From positions 124,001 through 188,000 of the forward strand of contig NZ_CP014223.1 of NCBI RefSeq assembly GCF_001561955.1: DNA of 64,000 nt. Direction: 5' to 3'. The DNA is from Anaerotignum propionicum DSM 1682 (GTDB lineage Bacteria > Bacillota > Clostridia > Lachnospirales > Anaerotignaceae). Below the pieces are notes generated by a model that did no database searches, had not been told where the DNA came from, and saw only the letters and a program-made list of their open reading frames with translations. Both the position numbers and the translations under genes were made by a program. Positions 1 to 9,534 of this stretch are shown here, in pieces; the first letter of the stretch is position 1, and each line of letters starts with the position of its first letter.

Positions 1-918
1 AGCGTACAGATCATTTCAGGTGCCCAGCAGGGCATTGACGTAATTTCCAAGGCCATGATTCATTTCGGAGATGTGGTTTTTGTGGAAAGCCCCACCTTTT
101 ATGGTGCGGCGGGGGCATTTTTATCCAGAGGGGCAAAGCTGATTGAAATTCCCATGGAAAACGATGGTATGAAAATGTCGGTTTTAGAAGATTATTTGAA
201 GCTGTATCGCCCAAGGTTTATCTATATGATGGCGTATTTTCAAACGCCTACGGGAATTTCTTATTCTTTGGAAAAAAAGCGCCGCATTCTGGAATTGGCA
301 GAAAGATATGATACTTATATCATAGAAGAGGATGATTTCTACGACTTTTATTATAGCAAAGAAGCACCGGTGCCTTTAAAAGCATTGGATTATAAGAATA
401 GAGTGGTTTATATTAAAAGTTTTTCAAAAATATTAATGCCAGGCCTTCGTATGGGTCTTATGGTTTTGCCCAAAAAGATTCATCAAGGGGTTATGGAAGC
501 AAAATATACTACGGATATTTCAACCTCAGGCTTTATTCAAAAAGCCATGGAGCAATATTTTAAGGAAAATGGCTGGGAGGAGCATGCAAAGACTATGCGT
601 GGTTTCGGCGGGGAAAAATACCGTCACACCCTTTCTTTTGCCAAAAAATATTTGGCAGGCAGAGCCACCTTTTCTTTGCCAAATGGTGGTGTTAGCCTTT
701 GGATTCAATTACCTGAAGGAATAAGTGCTGAGGCCTTTTGCAGCCGTATGCTGGAGAAGAATGTGATTCTGACTCCAGGAAGCCAATTTGAAATCAGCGG
801 CAGAGACAGTGGTCATGTCCGTCTGAGCTTTTGCGGTTTGGAGGATGGGAAGATTGAAGTAGGGCTAAAACGTATGAGTGAAACCATTGATAATATGGCG
901 ATGAACAAAATGTTTTAG
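1..918 (+). CDS. PLP-dependent aminotransferase, MocR/PdxR-like type (5'-truncated by window edge)
   Basis: The frame is open from base 1, so about 305 codons of the C-terminal part of a fold-type I aminotransferase are visible. Near the start it reads SGAQQGIDVISKA, typical of the aminotransferase domain of MocR regulators and 2-aminoadipate-type transaminases. The PLP lysine sits in SFSKILMPGLRMG, and EEDDFYDFYY is the usual aspartate/tyrosine segment. An N-terminal GntR winged helix would be expected in a MocR protein but lies outside the window, so regulator versus plain transaminase cannot be decided. No clear terminator follows the stop. Confidence 0.8.
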   Translation, partial: SVQIISGAQQGIDVISKAMIHFGDVVFVESPTFYGAAGAFLSRGAKLIEIPMENDGMKMSVLEDYLKLYRPRFIYMMAYFQTPTGISYSLEKKRRILELAERYDTYIIEEDDFYDFYYSKEAPVPLKALDYKNRVVYIKSFSKILMPGLRMGLMVLPKKIHQGVMEAKYTTDISTSGFIQKAMEQYFKENGWEEHAKTMRGFGGEKYRHTLSFAKKYLAGRATFSLPNGGVSLWIQLPEGISAEAFCSRMLEKNVILTPGSQFEISGRDSGHVRLSFCGLEDGKIEVGLKRMSETIDNMAMNKMF

Positions 919-1072
919 AAATAGGGATACTTTTGATTGAAGTTTGTTTTGGAAAGACCATGTAACTTGTCATGTATTGTCGAAAGGAAACCCATGCAAT
1001 AACCATCCCTTTGTGGTAGATTGTTTAATGTAGTGAGGTCCAAACAAGGGTTATGGGAGGTTTGAAAACCAA

Positions 1073-1288
1073 ATGAATAAAAGCAATATCGTTACAGCGG
1101 AGTTTATCGTTATTTTTATTTCTGTGTATTGTTTTTTTAGACCTGATATTTTATGTTCCTTTGGATATGGTCTGTCGGTGGATGGTACTGTAATTGCAAG
1201 AACTTTCTGCCTGCTTTTTGCTTTATATAGATTCGTAAAACTAATATACTTTTTAAATTCGGGGGACAAGAATGGGTCTATAGAATAA
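1073..1288 (+). CDS. Possible small membrane protein (71 aa)
   Basis: A 71-residue frame with two hydrophobic stretches (about residues 8-24 and 42-60) and a polar tail. A GGGAGG lies about 15 bases upstream of the ATG, farther than ideal. I recognise no family. It stands alone between the aminotransferase gene and the alaS leader, and the bases from 1289 to the alaS promoter show nothing else. It may be a chance frame. Confidence 0.3.
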   Translation: MNKSNIVTAEFIVIFISVYCFFRPDILCSFGYGLSVDGTVIARTFCLLFALYRFVKLIYFLNSGDKNGSIE

Positions 1289-1436
1289 AAAAGTTATAAT
1301 GTTTTTGGTGCAGTTTCGTTAGAACGGTAGAGAGACATATATATAGAATGCACCTCTTTTAGAATACATATTTTTCAATGTTTCGAAAATATTAAGCACT
1401 ATGCATGTATTTTCCATGATGAAATATGCCTTTCTC

Positions 1437-1465
1437 TTGACAAACGAAAAGGGACTTACTATAAT
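1437..1465 (+). promoter_or_regulatory. Sigma-A promoter of alaS
   Basis: TTGACA (1437-1442) and TATAAT (1460-1465), both perfect consensus boxes, are separated by 17 bases. Transcription should start near 1472, giving a leader of about 300 nt before alaS, which fits the T-box. Confidence 0.85.
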
Positions 1466-1471
1466 CTTCTT

Positions 1472-1735
1472 AACTGAATGAATTGAAAAAAGCCATAAAA
1501 AGAAGGAGTATTTAGCGGCAGGCCTTTACAGAGAGAAAACCATTGGTGGAAGGTTTTCGGGAGCCCGTTGAAGAAGCAGTCTTTTTGGATATTCACAGCT
1601 CTGCGGCGGAATTTGAAGTATGCTGCGGCGCAGGCCGGCGTTAACGGCATGAAAGCGACGGCGTTTTGCCGTAAGCAGGGTGGTACCACGGTTTAATCGT
1701 CCCTGATCCTTAGTGATCGGGGGCTTATTTTTTTC
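1472..1735 (+). ncRNA. T-box riboswitch (tRNA-Ala sensing) upstream of alaS
   Basis: The conserved T-box AGGGTGGTACCACGG is at 1677-1691. Its TGGT can pair with an uncharged ACCA end, and the last T fits the A73 discriminator of tRNA-Ala. Just downstream is an intrinsic terminator (CCCTGATC at 1701-1708 pairing with GATCGGGG at 1715-1722, then T7). Upstream GC-rich helices at about 1500-1665 form the Stem I region. Uncharged tRNA-Ala should stabilise the antiterminator and allow alaS transcription. I could not place the specifier codon with certainty. Confidence 0.9.
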
Positions 1736-1774
1736 CAAAAAACAAATGAGATGAAATGATTAGGAGGAAATACA

Positions 1775-4417
1775 ATGAAATACATGGGTGTAAATGAAGT
1801 AAGAGAGGCTTTCCTTTCCTTTTTTGAAAGTAAAGAACATTTGCGTTTGCAAAGCTTTCCCCTGGTACCCCACAATGACAAGAGCTTACTGCTGATTAAT
1901 TCAGGTATGGCGCCAATGAAGGCGTATTTTACTGGTCAGGAAATTCCCCCCAGCAAAAGGGTAACCACTTGTCAGAAGTGTATCCGTACAGGTGACATTG
2001 AAAATGTTGGTAAAACAGCACGCCATGGCACTTTTTTTGAAATGCTGGGTGATTTTTCATTTGGTGATTACTTTAAAAATGAAATCATACCTTGGTCTTG
2101 GGAGTTTGTGACAGAGGTTTTGGGCATTCCTGAGGATAAGCTGTATGTTACAATTTATGAAGAGGATGATGAATCCGGTGATATTTGGCATAATGCCGTT
2201 GGTGTGCCTCGTGATAGAATTAAAAAGCTGGGCAAAGCTGATAACTTCTGGGAACACGGTACAGGCCCCTGTGGCCCTTGTACAGAGATTTATTATGACA
2301 GAGGGGAAAAGTACGGCTGTGACAGTCCGGACTGCGGTGTAGGCTGTGATTGTGACCGCTATATGGAGTTCTGGAACTTAGTACTCACTCAGTTTAATGC
2401 TGAAGTAGATGGAACCTATACAGAACTTGCTCAGAAAAACGTGGATACAGGTATGGGCTTGGAGCGTATGGCTACTATTTTGCAGGGCGTGGATTCTATT
2501 TTTGACGTGGATACAGTGAAATCAATTCGTGATGCAATTTGCCAAAAAGCCAATGTGGAATATGGTAAAATTGCTAAAACCGACGTTTCTGTTCGTGTTA
2601 TAACAGATCATATCCGTTCCGTTACCATGATGACCGCTGATGGCGTTTTGCCCTCCAATGAGGGTCGGGGCTATGTGCTTCGCCGTTTGCTTCGCCGTGC
2701 GGCACGCCATGGAAAACTACTGGGGATTGAAGGAGAATTCTTGGCAGAGCTCTCTAAATCTGTCATTGCTTGCAGTGGTGATGCTTATCCCGAATTGGTG
2801 GACAAGCAGGAATATATTTATAAAATTCTTTCCATCGAGGAAAACAGCTTCTATAAAACCATTGACAACGGCATGGCAATCCTAAAGTCTGACATGGAAG
2901 AGATGAAGGAAGCTGGTCAGACAACAATGAGTGGTGACAAAGCCTTCCGTTTATATGATACCTATGGATTCCCCATTGATTTGACAAAGGAAATCTTAGA
3001 GGAAGCAGGCATGAATGTGGATGAAGAAGCTTTTGCTGCTGAAATGAAACAGCAAAAAGAAAGAGCGAGAGCGGCAAGAGGAAAATCCACTTATATGGGA
3101 GCGGCAGAAACCGTTTATCATGAACTTCCCGTTGAATTAGAGACAAGCTTTGCAGGCTATGATGTGAAGGAAATTTCTGATGCAAAAATCGTTGCATTGA
3201 TTGCAAATAATGAGGTGGCAGGTGTGGCACAAAAGGGTGACAGTGTTTCTGTTTTCTTGAATAATACACCTTGTTATGCAGAAAGCGGAGGTCAGGTGGG
3301 TGACCATGGAACAATCAAAACAGCAAAGGGCATTGTAACGGTAACCGATTGTATTAAGGTTATCGGTGGTAAAATTGCTCATGTAGGTCAGATAACTGAG
3401 GGTACAATTTCTGTTGACGAAAAGGCAGTTGTAACAGTGGATTGGGAAAGACGTATGGCAACGGCAAGAAACCATAGTACAACCCACTTACTGCAAAAAG
3501 CACTGAGAACCGTTTTGGGCACCCACGTGGAACAGGCTGGTTCTTATGTAAGTCCTGAACGTTTGCGTTTTGACTTCACCCATTTTACAGCCTTGACTGA
3601 TGAGGAATTAAAGGCTGTTGAAAAAATGGTGAATGATTCTATTTTTGCAAGCTATGTAATTGAGACAGCTGAAATGAGTATTGAGGAAGCAAGAAACAAA
3701 GGGGCAATGGCTTTATTTGGAGAAAAATACGGCGATGTTGTGCGTGTAGTTGATATGGGTGGCTATAGCGTAGAGCTTTGCGGCGGTGCCCACTTGACAA
3801 ACACTGCTCAGGCTGGTTCCTTTAAAATCCTTTCTGAAAATGGTGTTGCTGCTGGTGTGCGCCGTATTGAGGCGGTGACAGGCAGTGAGGCTTTGAAGCA
3901 TTATCAAGCGCAGGAAGACGAATTGAAGGAAATTTCCCGTTTGGTAAAAGCAACCCCTGATAAGCTGGTTGCCCGTGTGGAACAATTGATGGCTGAGCAG
4001 AAAGAGATGGCGAAGGAATTGGAGAAACTGAAAGCCAAAATGGCAGGCGGTGCTGTTGAAGAAATTTTAAATGCAAAAACGGAAATCAAAGGTGTTGCAG
4101 TTTTGGCGGCGGAAGTAAAGGACTTGGATGCCAACGGTATGCGTACATTAGGTGACCAGTTGAAGAATAAACTGGGCAGTGGCATTGTTGTTTTGGCAGG
4201 CGGCGCAGAAGGTAAGGTAAACCTCTTGGTAATGGCAACAGATGATGCTGTTGCAAAGGGTGCCCATGCAGGTAATATTGTTAAGGCAGCAGCGGCAGCT
4301 TGCGGTGGCGGCGGCGGTGGTCGTCCTAATATGGCCCAGGCTGGAGGTAAGGATGCTTCCAAAATTGGTGAGGCATTGGAAGTTGCAAAAGAAACCATTG
4401 CACAGCAAATAAAGTGA
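1775..4417 (+). CDS. alaS: Alanyl-tRNA synthetase
   Basis: This 880-residue protein has the usual full length of AlaRS and attaches alanine to tRNA-Ala in the cytoplasm. The class II catalytic core occupies roughly the first 240 residues, including the Cys cluster CGPC..CGVGCDCDR. The editing domain shows HSTTHLL and the metal motif CGGAH. The C-Ala domain ends in a run of six glycines followed by RPNMAQAGG. AGGAGG lies just upstream of the ATG, and the next ATG, three codons in, is a weaker alternative. The gene is monocistronic, controlled by the T-box and closed by a strong terminator. Confidence 0.98.
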   Translation: MKYMGVNEVREAFLSFFESKEHLRLQSFPLVPHNDKSLLLINSGMAPMKAYFTGQEIPPSKRVTTCQKCIRTGDIENVGKTARHGTFFEMLGDFSFGDYFKNEIIPWSWEFVTEVLGIPEDKLYVTIYEEDDESGDIWHNAVGVPRDRIKKLGKADNFWEHGTGPCGPCTEIYYDRGEKYGCDSPDCGVGCDCDRYMEFWNLVLTQFNAEVDGTYTELAQKNVDTGMGLERMATILQGVDSIFDVDTVKSIRDAICQKANVEYGKIAKTDVSVRVITDHIRSVTMMTADGVLPSNEGRGYVLRRLLRRAARHGKLLGIEGEFLAELSKSVIACSGDAYPELVDKQEYIYKILSIEENSFYKTIDNGMAILKSDMEEMKEAGQTTMSGDKAFRLYDTYGFPIDLTKEILEEAGMNVDEEAFAAEMKQQKERARAARGKSTYMGAAETVYHELPVELETSFAGYDVKEISDAKIVALIANNEVAGVAQKGDSVSVFLNNTPCYAESGGQVGDHGTIKTAKGIVTVTDCIKVIGGKIAHVGQITEGTISVDEKAVVTVDWERRMATARNHSTTHLLQKALRTVLGTHVEQAGSYVSPERLRFDFTHFTALTDEELKAVEKMVNDSIFASYVIETAEMSIEEARNKGAMALFGEKYGDVVRVVDMGGYSVELCGGAHLTNTAQAGSFKILSENGVAAGVRRIEAVTGSEALKHYQAQEDELKEISRLVKATPDKLVARVEQLMAEQKEMAKELEKLKAKMAGGAVEEILNAKTEIKGVAVLAAEVKDLDANGMRTLGDQLKNKLGSGIVVLAGGAEGKVNLLVMATDDAVAKGAHAGNIVKAAAAACGGGGGGRPNMAQAGGKDASKIGEALEVAKETIAQQIK

Positions 4418-4423
4418 TTTTTC

Positions 4424-4450
4424 GGGTGTCGGCAAAGCCGACACCCTTTT
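4424..4450 (+). terminator. Rho-independent terminator of alaS
   Basis: A perfect 10-bp stem (GGGTGTCGGC at 4424-4433 with GCCGACACCC at 4437-4446), an AAA loop and a following TTTT lie six bases after the alaS stop. Confidence 0.92.
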
Positions 4451-4692
4451 CTATACCCTTTTTTAAAAATTTAACGTACTAAGGATGGCAAAAAACCAAC
4501 ATTTCAGTCAAATATATAGCACCTATTTAAATGACTTGTAAATTTGGATTACACTTCTGAGATATGCTTCTTTGGGGTATACTGTAAAGGGAAATGTTAT
4601 TTTCATGTTTCTGTATTGGAGACATTTATTTGTTCTATGAATGATTATGCGTAGCAGGTCTGTGATATTTTCGGAAAAGAAAAAAGAACCAC
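4451..4692. other. AT-rich spacer, no gene seen
   Basis: The 240 bases between the alaS terminator and the next promoter have no coding frame with a ribosome site and no clear repeat. Confidence 0.6.
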
Positions 4693-4721
4693 TTGACTTG
4701 AGGAGGGAAATACGTTAAAAT
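4693..4721 (+). promoter_or_regulatory. Sigma-A promoter before a short terminated leader
   Basis: TTGACT (4693-4698) and TAAAAT (4716-4721) with 17-base spacing. The predicted start near 4728 is only about 50 bases before a terminator-like hairpin, so the promoter would make a very short RNA unless polymerase reads through into the FAD-protein gene. Confidence 0.6.
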
Positions 4722-4727
4722 AAGACG

Positions 4728-4780
4728 TAAGTAAAGCGAAACTTTTCTTACACAAGTATAGAGGAGTTTCGCTCTTTTTC
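4728..4780 (+). ncRNA. Short leader RNA ending in a terminator/attenuator hairpin
   Basis: GCGAAACT (4736-4743) pairs with AGTTTCGC (4765-4772), followed by a T tract at 4774-4779. A promoter lies just upstream and the next gene starts about 80 bases downstream. It could be an attenuator or a small RNA. No known riboswitch core was recognised. Confidence 0.45.
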
Positions 4781-4860
4781 TGCGCGCGAAGAATAATTAT
4801 GCAAAAAACAGTTATATTTTGAATAAGGCATTTTTGAATGCCACATTAGGAGGTGCTTCT

Positions 4861-6243
4861 ATGAGTTTAAAAAAGCATTATGATGTAGCAATTATTGGCG
4901 GTGGTATCGGCGGGATTATGACAGCATATCGTTTGGTTGAGAGCAATCCCCAAATGAAGGTCTTAATTATGGAAAAAGGTCATGCCATTCGGCAGCGCCA
5001 TTGCCCTATTGTGACAGGAAAGGTAGAGAAATGTATCAAATGCTCCTCTTGTGCCATTATGGAGGGCATGGCTGGCGCTGGCGCATTTTCCGATGGAAAA
5101 TATGTTATTTCTACGGAATATGGTGGCTGGCTGACTGAGTTTTTAGAGCCCCAAACGGTCATCCATTACATTGAGCAGGCGGATGAGGTCTTGGTAAAAT
5201 TCGGTGCAACCACAGACCGTTTTATGCCCAATGATGATTTGAAACGCCTTTGCTTACAGCACGATCTGCATATGAGTCAGGCACAGTTGAAGCATTTGGG
5301 AACAGACAGCAACTTTGATACCATGCGGAAGCTGATTGAATATTTAGAAGATAAGGTAGATATTGCTGTTGATACAGAGGCTACTGATGTGAATAAAGAT
5401 ACCAAGGAGATTCATTTGATACACAAAGGGGAGAAAGATGTGATAACGGCGGATAAAATTATATTTGCCGTAGGCCGTGTTGGCAGTCGCTTTTTCTCTG
5501 ACTGGTGCGAGAAGAATAATATTCCCTTGAAAAATAATCAGGTAGATATTGGTGTGAGAGTTGAGTTACCAGCAATGGTTTGGGATCACTTCAGCAAAAA
5601 AATCTACGAACCTAAAATATGGTATCGTTCCAAGCAATACGGTGATACCACCAGAATGTTCTGCTTTAACGAAAGAGGTCATGTGGTAACGGAGAATACA
5701 GGGGGTGTGCTGACAGTAAACGGTCATTCCTACCGTGATCAGGCGAGAAAGACGGAAAACTCCAACTTTGCCCTGCTTTCTACCATCCGTTTTACGGAGC
5801 CATTTAAAAAGCCCATTGAATATGCAAGATATGTGGCAAGCTTGGCAAATCTTATTTGTGGGGGCGGCGTCATGGTACAACGCTTGGGGGATTTGGAAAT
5901 CGGCAGACGTTCTGATGAAAGCCGCATCAGAAAGTCCACCACAAGACCAACACTTCATGCAGTAGCTGGGGATTTAAGCCTTTGTATGCCTAAGCGTCAG
6001 TTGGATAATATAATTGAGACCCTACATGCATTGGATAAAATTGCCCCGGGCACAGCGAACTACGATACCTTGCTTTATGGGATAGAATGTAAGTATTATT
6101 CAGCAAGACCAAAATGTACTGAGTTCCAATTGGACGACTGTCCCGGGCTGTATGCCATCGGCGATGGTGCAGGCTTTACCCGCTCTCTATCACAGGCGGC
6201 GGCAAATGGAATGTATGTGGCAGATAAGATTTTAGGAAAATAA
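4861..6243 (+). CDS. NAD(P)/FAD-dependent oxidoreductase, COG2509-like
   Basis: A 460-residue protein beginning with a Rossmann FAD motif (YDVAIIGGGIGG). A cysteine-rich stretch, CPIVTGKVEKCIKCSSC, occupies about residues 47-63. The C-terminal ATGD-like segment (LYAIGDGAGFTRSLSQAA) is typical of FAD-dependent dehydrogenases of COG2509. The physiological substrate of this family is not established. I chose the ATG at 4861 because AGGAGG ends ten bases before it; an upstream ATG in the same frame at 4819 has no such site. It is preceded by a terminated leader and followed by a large hairpin. Confidence 0.85.
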   Translation: MSLKKHYDVAIIGGGIGGIMTAYRLVESNPQMKVLIMEKGHAIRQRHCPIVTGKVEKCIKCSSCAIMEGMAGAGAFSDGKYVISTEYGGWLTEFLEPQTVIHYIEQADEVLVKFGATTDRFMPNDDLKRLCLQHDLHMSQAQLKHLGTDSNFDTMRKLIEYLEDKVDIAVDTEATDVNKDTKEIHLIHKGEKDVITADKIIFAVGRVGSRFFSDWCEKNNIPLKNNQVDIGVRVELPAMVWDHFSKKIYEPKIWYRSKQYGDTTRMFCFNERGHVVTENTGGVLTVNGHSYRDQARKTENSNFALLSTIRFTEPFKKPIEYARYVASLANLICGGGVMVQRLGDLEIGRRSDESRIRKSTTRPTLHAVAGDLSLCMPKRQLDNIIETLHALDKIAPGTANYDTLLYGIECKYYSARPKCTEFQLDDCPGLYAIGDGAGFTRSLSQAAANGMYVADKILGK

Positions 6244-6258
6244 TAAATCGAGATAACA

Positions 6259-6302
6259 AAAAAGAGAGGGGAGGGCACAAATTGTGACCTTCCCTCTCTG
6301 AC
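6259..6302. terminator. Long hairpin after the FAD-protein gene
   Basis: A stem of about 16 bp (AGAGAGGGGAGGGCACA pairing with GTGACCTTCCCTCTCT) around an AATT loop, with a run of A on the left and no T run on the right. It closely resembles the hairpin at 6559-6600. Confidence 0.65.
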
Positions 6303-6558
6303 ATAGAACAAATAGATGCATTTTTACACTAAAAAGGATTTTGTAACCCCCTATTTTTTCTCGGATCGGCGAAGCCAACATGGGGATTACCATTCATTTG
6401 CTTTCGTCTTCACGTTCATAAACTGTTGCCATAAGCCATATGTATAAGAAGGTAGTTCATGTGAAGAAAGTTAAGAGATCTTTTCCATGGAAAAAAGAAA
6501 TAATTTTTTATCGTTTTCGGAGTTCTTCCGTTTTAATAAATAAGTTTTGGATAGTCTA

Positions 6559-6602
6559 AAAGAGGGAAGGACACAAATGTATCCTTCCCTCTCTTTTTTC
6601 AG
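6559..6602. terminator. Terminator hairpin, likely bidirectional (brnQ side)
   Basis: AGAGGGAAGGACAC pairs with GTATCCTTCCCTCTCT around an AAAT loop, followed by T6. It lies 35 bases past the end of the leftward brnQ gene. Its arms are near-copies of those at 6259-6302. The bases between the two hairpins (6303-6558) hold no recognisable gene. Confidence 0.75.
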
Positions 6603-6637
6603 TGTAATCTATTTCTATTTAAAATCTTTGCAAAGCT

Positions 6638-7942
6638 TTAGGCAAAATCAGATCTTTCTTTTGCCTTTTCAGACATAGGAATGAATTTACCAATAAGACC
6701 ACCAATAATGGCAGGAACAACCCATCCACACTGAAATCCAGCCAGAGGAAGGTTTTTAACAAATAAGAAGGGTAAGCCAAAACCACATAATACATCAGCA
6801 GCACTAACCAATAAAGCTAATACAGCGGCACCGATATAGATGTTATTGTTTTTGATGTTCTTGCCAAAGAAAGTCAAGATAATCATAACAAGAACAACAG
6901 GGTACAGCAATGTTAAAATTGGAGCTGCAATGCTGATAATGGTAGAGATACCAAAATTAGATACAAAATAGCTGAAACCAACGGTAATAATAACTACCAT
7001 TTTGTAAGAAACTTTACCATTTGTTAATTCTTCAAAGAAGGATGCACAAGAGGAAACCAAGCCGATTGATGTGGTCAAACAAGCAAAGAATACGATAATA
7101 CCAAGCATCAATACGCCATAGCTGCCAACCAGCTTTTGTGTAATTGCAACAACCAAGCCTGTTTGGTTCAAGTCTTCAAAACCGCCGCCGGAGGTGGTAG
7201 CACCCAAGTAAGCCAAGCCGCCGTAAATAATCATTAATGCACCGGCTGCAAAAACACTGGATTGAATTACAACCTTCATGGTCGATTTTGTATCGGTATA
7301 GCCCTTGTCCTTCGCAGCAGAGATGATAATGATAATAAATACCACAGATGCCAAAACGTCCATTGTCTGATATCCTGCAAGAATACCTTCTTTAACGGTA
7401 TTAAAGCCGGTTGTATCTACAATTGGACCAATTGGGTTAACAATACCCATTACAATCAGCGCCAACAGAGAAAGAACCAAGATTGGTGTTAAATATTTAC
7501 CGATAACGTCAATTACGCTAGAAGGACGGATGGTAAACATAAGGGTCAGGCCAAAAAAGATTGCGCCAAATACCCAAGAGTTAATGGATGGGAAAATAGG
7601 CATAACACCCATTTCGAAGGTTGTAGCAGCAGTACGAGGGATTGCAAGGAAGGGCCCAATGCATAATACAATCAAAGAATTAATAATGACTGAGGGTACT
7701 CTGCCCAATTTCCCTGTAATACCGTTCATAGAAACATCGCCTGTTTTAATCATAGCTAAGATTGCTACCAATGCCAAGCCAACATCGGCAATAAAGAAAC
7801 AAATAAATCCTGTAAACCATTCACTACCTGCATTAATGCCTAAGTAAGGCGGAAAAATCAGGTTGCCTGCACCGAAGAACATTGCAAATAATGCCAAACC
7901 AATTATCGCAACGTCGGCCATGCTGTTTTTCTTTCCGTTCAT
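6638..7942 (-). CDS. brnQ: Branched-chain amino acid:cation symporter (LIVCS family)
   Basis: A 434-residue integral membrane protein with about 12 hydrophobic segments. The N-terminal signature FAMFFGAGNLIFPPYLG is characteristic of BrnQ/LIVCS carriers, which import leucine, isoleucine and valine with Na+ or H+. The start is supported by AAGGAGG about seven bases upstream. The gene is monocistronic on the minus strand, ending near the 6559-6602 hairpin. No T-box or leucine leader was seen upstream. Confidence 0.95.
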   Translation of the reverse strand: MNGKKNSMADVAIIGLALFAMFFGAGNLIFPPYLGINAGSEWFTGFICFFIADVGLALVAILAMIKTGDVSMNGITGKLGRVPSVIINSLIVLCIGPFLAIPRTAATTFEMGVMPIFPSINSWVFGAIFFGLTLMFTIRPSSVIDVIGKYLTPILVLSLLALIVMGIVNPIGPIVDTTGFNTVKEGILAGYQTMDVLASVVFIIIIISAAKDKGYTDTKSTMKVVIQSSVFAAGALMIIYGGLAYLGATTSGGGFEDLNQTGLVVAITQKLVGSYGVLMLGIIVFFACLTTSIGLVSSCASFFEELTNGKVSYKMVVIITVGFSYFVSNFGISTIISIAAPILTLLYPVVLVMIILTFFGKNIKNNNIYIGAAVLALLVSAADVLCGFGLPFLFVKNLPLAGFQCGWVVPAIIGGLIGKFIPMSEKAKERSDFA

Positions 7943-8642
7943 AGATAATACCTCCTTGTATTACTTACTCTCAACTTTTCTCTCTGATGTGCAATCGGCT
8001 GTTTATGGAATTGCGACATGCTCACTATTATCTAATAAAATCTCAAAAATATCAACCCGATGAAAAATATTTAAGTGAAACAATTTATGGTAAAAACATA
8101 ATCTTAATAAAAAAATAGTTGAAAAAATAAGAAAAATGGATAAAATATAACTTAAACTAATAAAAAATCAAGAATTTTATTATTTTTACGAAATGTACAA
8201 TGTGCAAGTATAATTTTCTGGTAAAATATATTTCATTCAAATTTTTTTGTGATATTAGCTAATTTTGAAAAATATTTTTAATCTGAACTATAGATTTTTC
8301 TATGTTTTAGATAAAAATGAGAACAAAAGTGTTTGGAAATGATGGACAATAAATTTTTTGGAAGTAGGAATAATTGCAGAAATTTTCCACTGTAAGTGGA
8401 AAATTCAATGTTTCTAGAATCAAATGATTGAATATAGGGTGTTCTTTTTTCAAAACAAACGTCAGAAAACAGGAATTGTCTTTGTGTTAAGGACGATTCC
8501 GTGTTTAATGGGTATTTTTAAAAAAACAACTACAAACTGCAAAGGAGTTTCATCAAAATTGAAGAATACTATCAGCATTACAGACTTAAATTTGCGCAAA
8601 ATATACTTTCATAGAATATAGCAACAATAATAGGAGGGAATT
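7943..8642. other. 700-bp AT-rich divergent intergenic region
   Basis: This region separates brnQ (leftward) from the XRE regulator gene (rightward). It is extremely AT-rich with homopolymer runs and short imperfect inverted repeats such as TTTTCCACTGTAAGTGGAAAA near 8385. No coding frame with a ribosome site is convincing. It probably holds both promoters. Confidence 0.5.
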
Positions 8643-9362
8643 ATGAAAGAAGTCAGTATCCATGTGGGTAAACGGATCAGGCTTTACAGAAAGCTCAAGA
8701 AATTAACAATTGAGGTCTTTGCAGAAATGATTCACAAAAGCAAAGCAACGGTTTCTAAATATGAGAATGGGGAAATTTCTATTGATATTGAAACGCTGTT
8801 TTCTATCGCAGATGCCTTAAATATTTCTGTAAATCAGCTTGTTGATTATGAAAATGTCACAACTTCTGAAGAGACTGATGGGGATGCCTTGGTCAAGCGG
8901 AAAACGGGGAAAACAAAATATTACTTGTATTTTTATGATGGCAGAAGAGGACGCATTGTCAAAAATATAATAGAAGTGCAAGGCGCAGGGGAAAATGGAA
9001 TTTATAAAGCAAATTTTTATGCAGATGTAGAGGATTACAGCAATTATTACAACTGCAAATTCCTTTATCATGGTACCATGCGTAAATTTGATGCATTTAC
9101 CAATTTTAATTTTGAAAATCAGAATAACAAGGTAGAACAAGTTTTTATGTATGCCATCAATTCTTTCACCCATGATCGCCGATTGGTAGGGATGTTTTCG
9201 GGGCTTTCCACCCAGCCGATTTTGCCGGTGGCATTTAAATTTTTACTATCCCTTGATGTGATGGTAGAAAATGAGGAAATGAGAGAACAATTGGTTATGA
9301 CGAAGGAAGATTTGAAACAAATAAAGAAAATGAATATGTTTGTCATTAATCAGGAATTGTAA
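8643..9362 (+). CDS. XRE-family helix-turn-helix regulator with a ~170-residue C-terminal domain
   Basis: A 239-residue protein. Residues about 8-66 form a Cro/C1 HTH (GKRIRLYRKLKKLTIEVFAE, then ATVSKYENGEISI). The C-terminal 170 residues are of unknown function and probably sense a ligand or protein partner; they contain KYYLYFYDGRRGR. AGGAGGG precedes the ATG by about seven bases. It is a single-gene unit with its own terminator. The proximity to brnQ suggests, but does not show, a regulatory link. Confidence 0.85.
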   Translation: MKEVSIHVGKRIRLYRKLKKLTIEVFAEMIHKSKATVSKYENGEISIDIETLFSIADALNISVNQLVDYENVTTSEETDGDALVKRKTGKTKYYLYFYDGRRGRIVKNIIEVQGAGENGIYKANFYADVEDYSNYYNCKFLYHGTMRKFDAFTNFNFENQNNKVEQVFMYAINSFTHDRRLVGMFSGLSTQPILPVAFKFLLSLDVMVENEEMREQLVMTKEDLKQIKKMNMFVINQEL

Positions 9363-9364
9363 AA

Positions 9365-9410
9365 AAACCGATTGCTATGCATAAAGAATGCTCAGCAATC
9401 GGTTTTTTGT
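9365..9410 (+). terminator. Terminator of the XRE regulator gene
   Basis: CCGATTGCT (9367-9375) pairs with AGCAATCGG (9393-9401), followed by T6, three bases after the stop codon. Confidence 0.9.
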
Positions 9411-9534
9411 TTTGCTTATACAGAAAAAAATTCTGTGAAGCAGTTTTTGAAAATCCATTGGATTTTCGACTTTTTTTGGTGCTAATGCTCTAGAAAGAAG
9501 TTTTTTGAAGCAGTAATTTAGGGTTTTGATTGCC

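Noticed and set aside
8424-8621. 65-codon frame before the XRE regulator gene
   Set aside because: No ribosome site, AT-rich region, no protein-like features.
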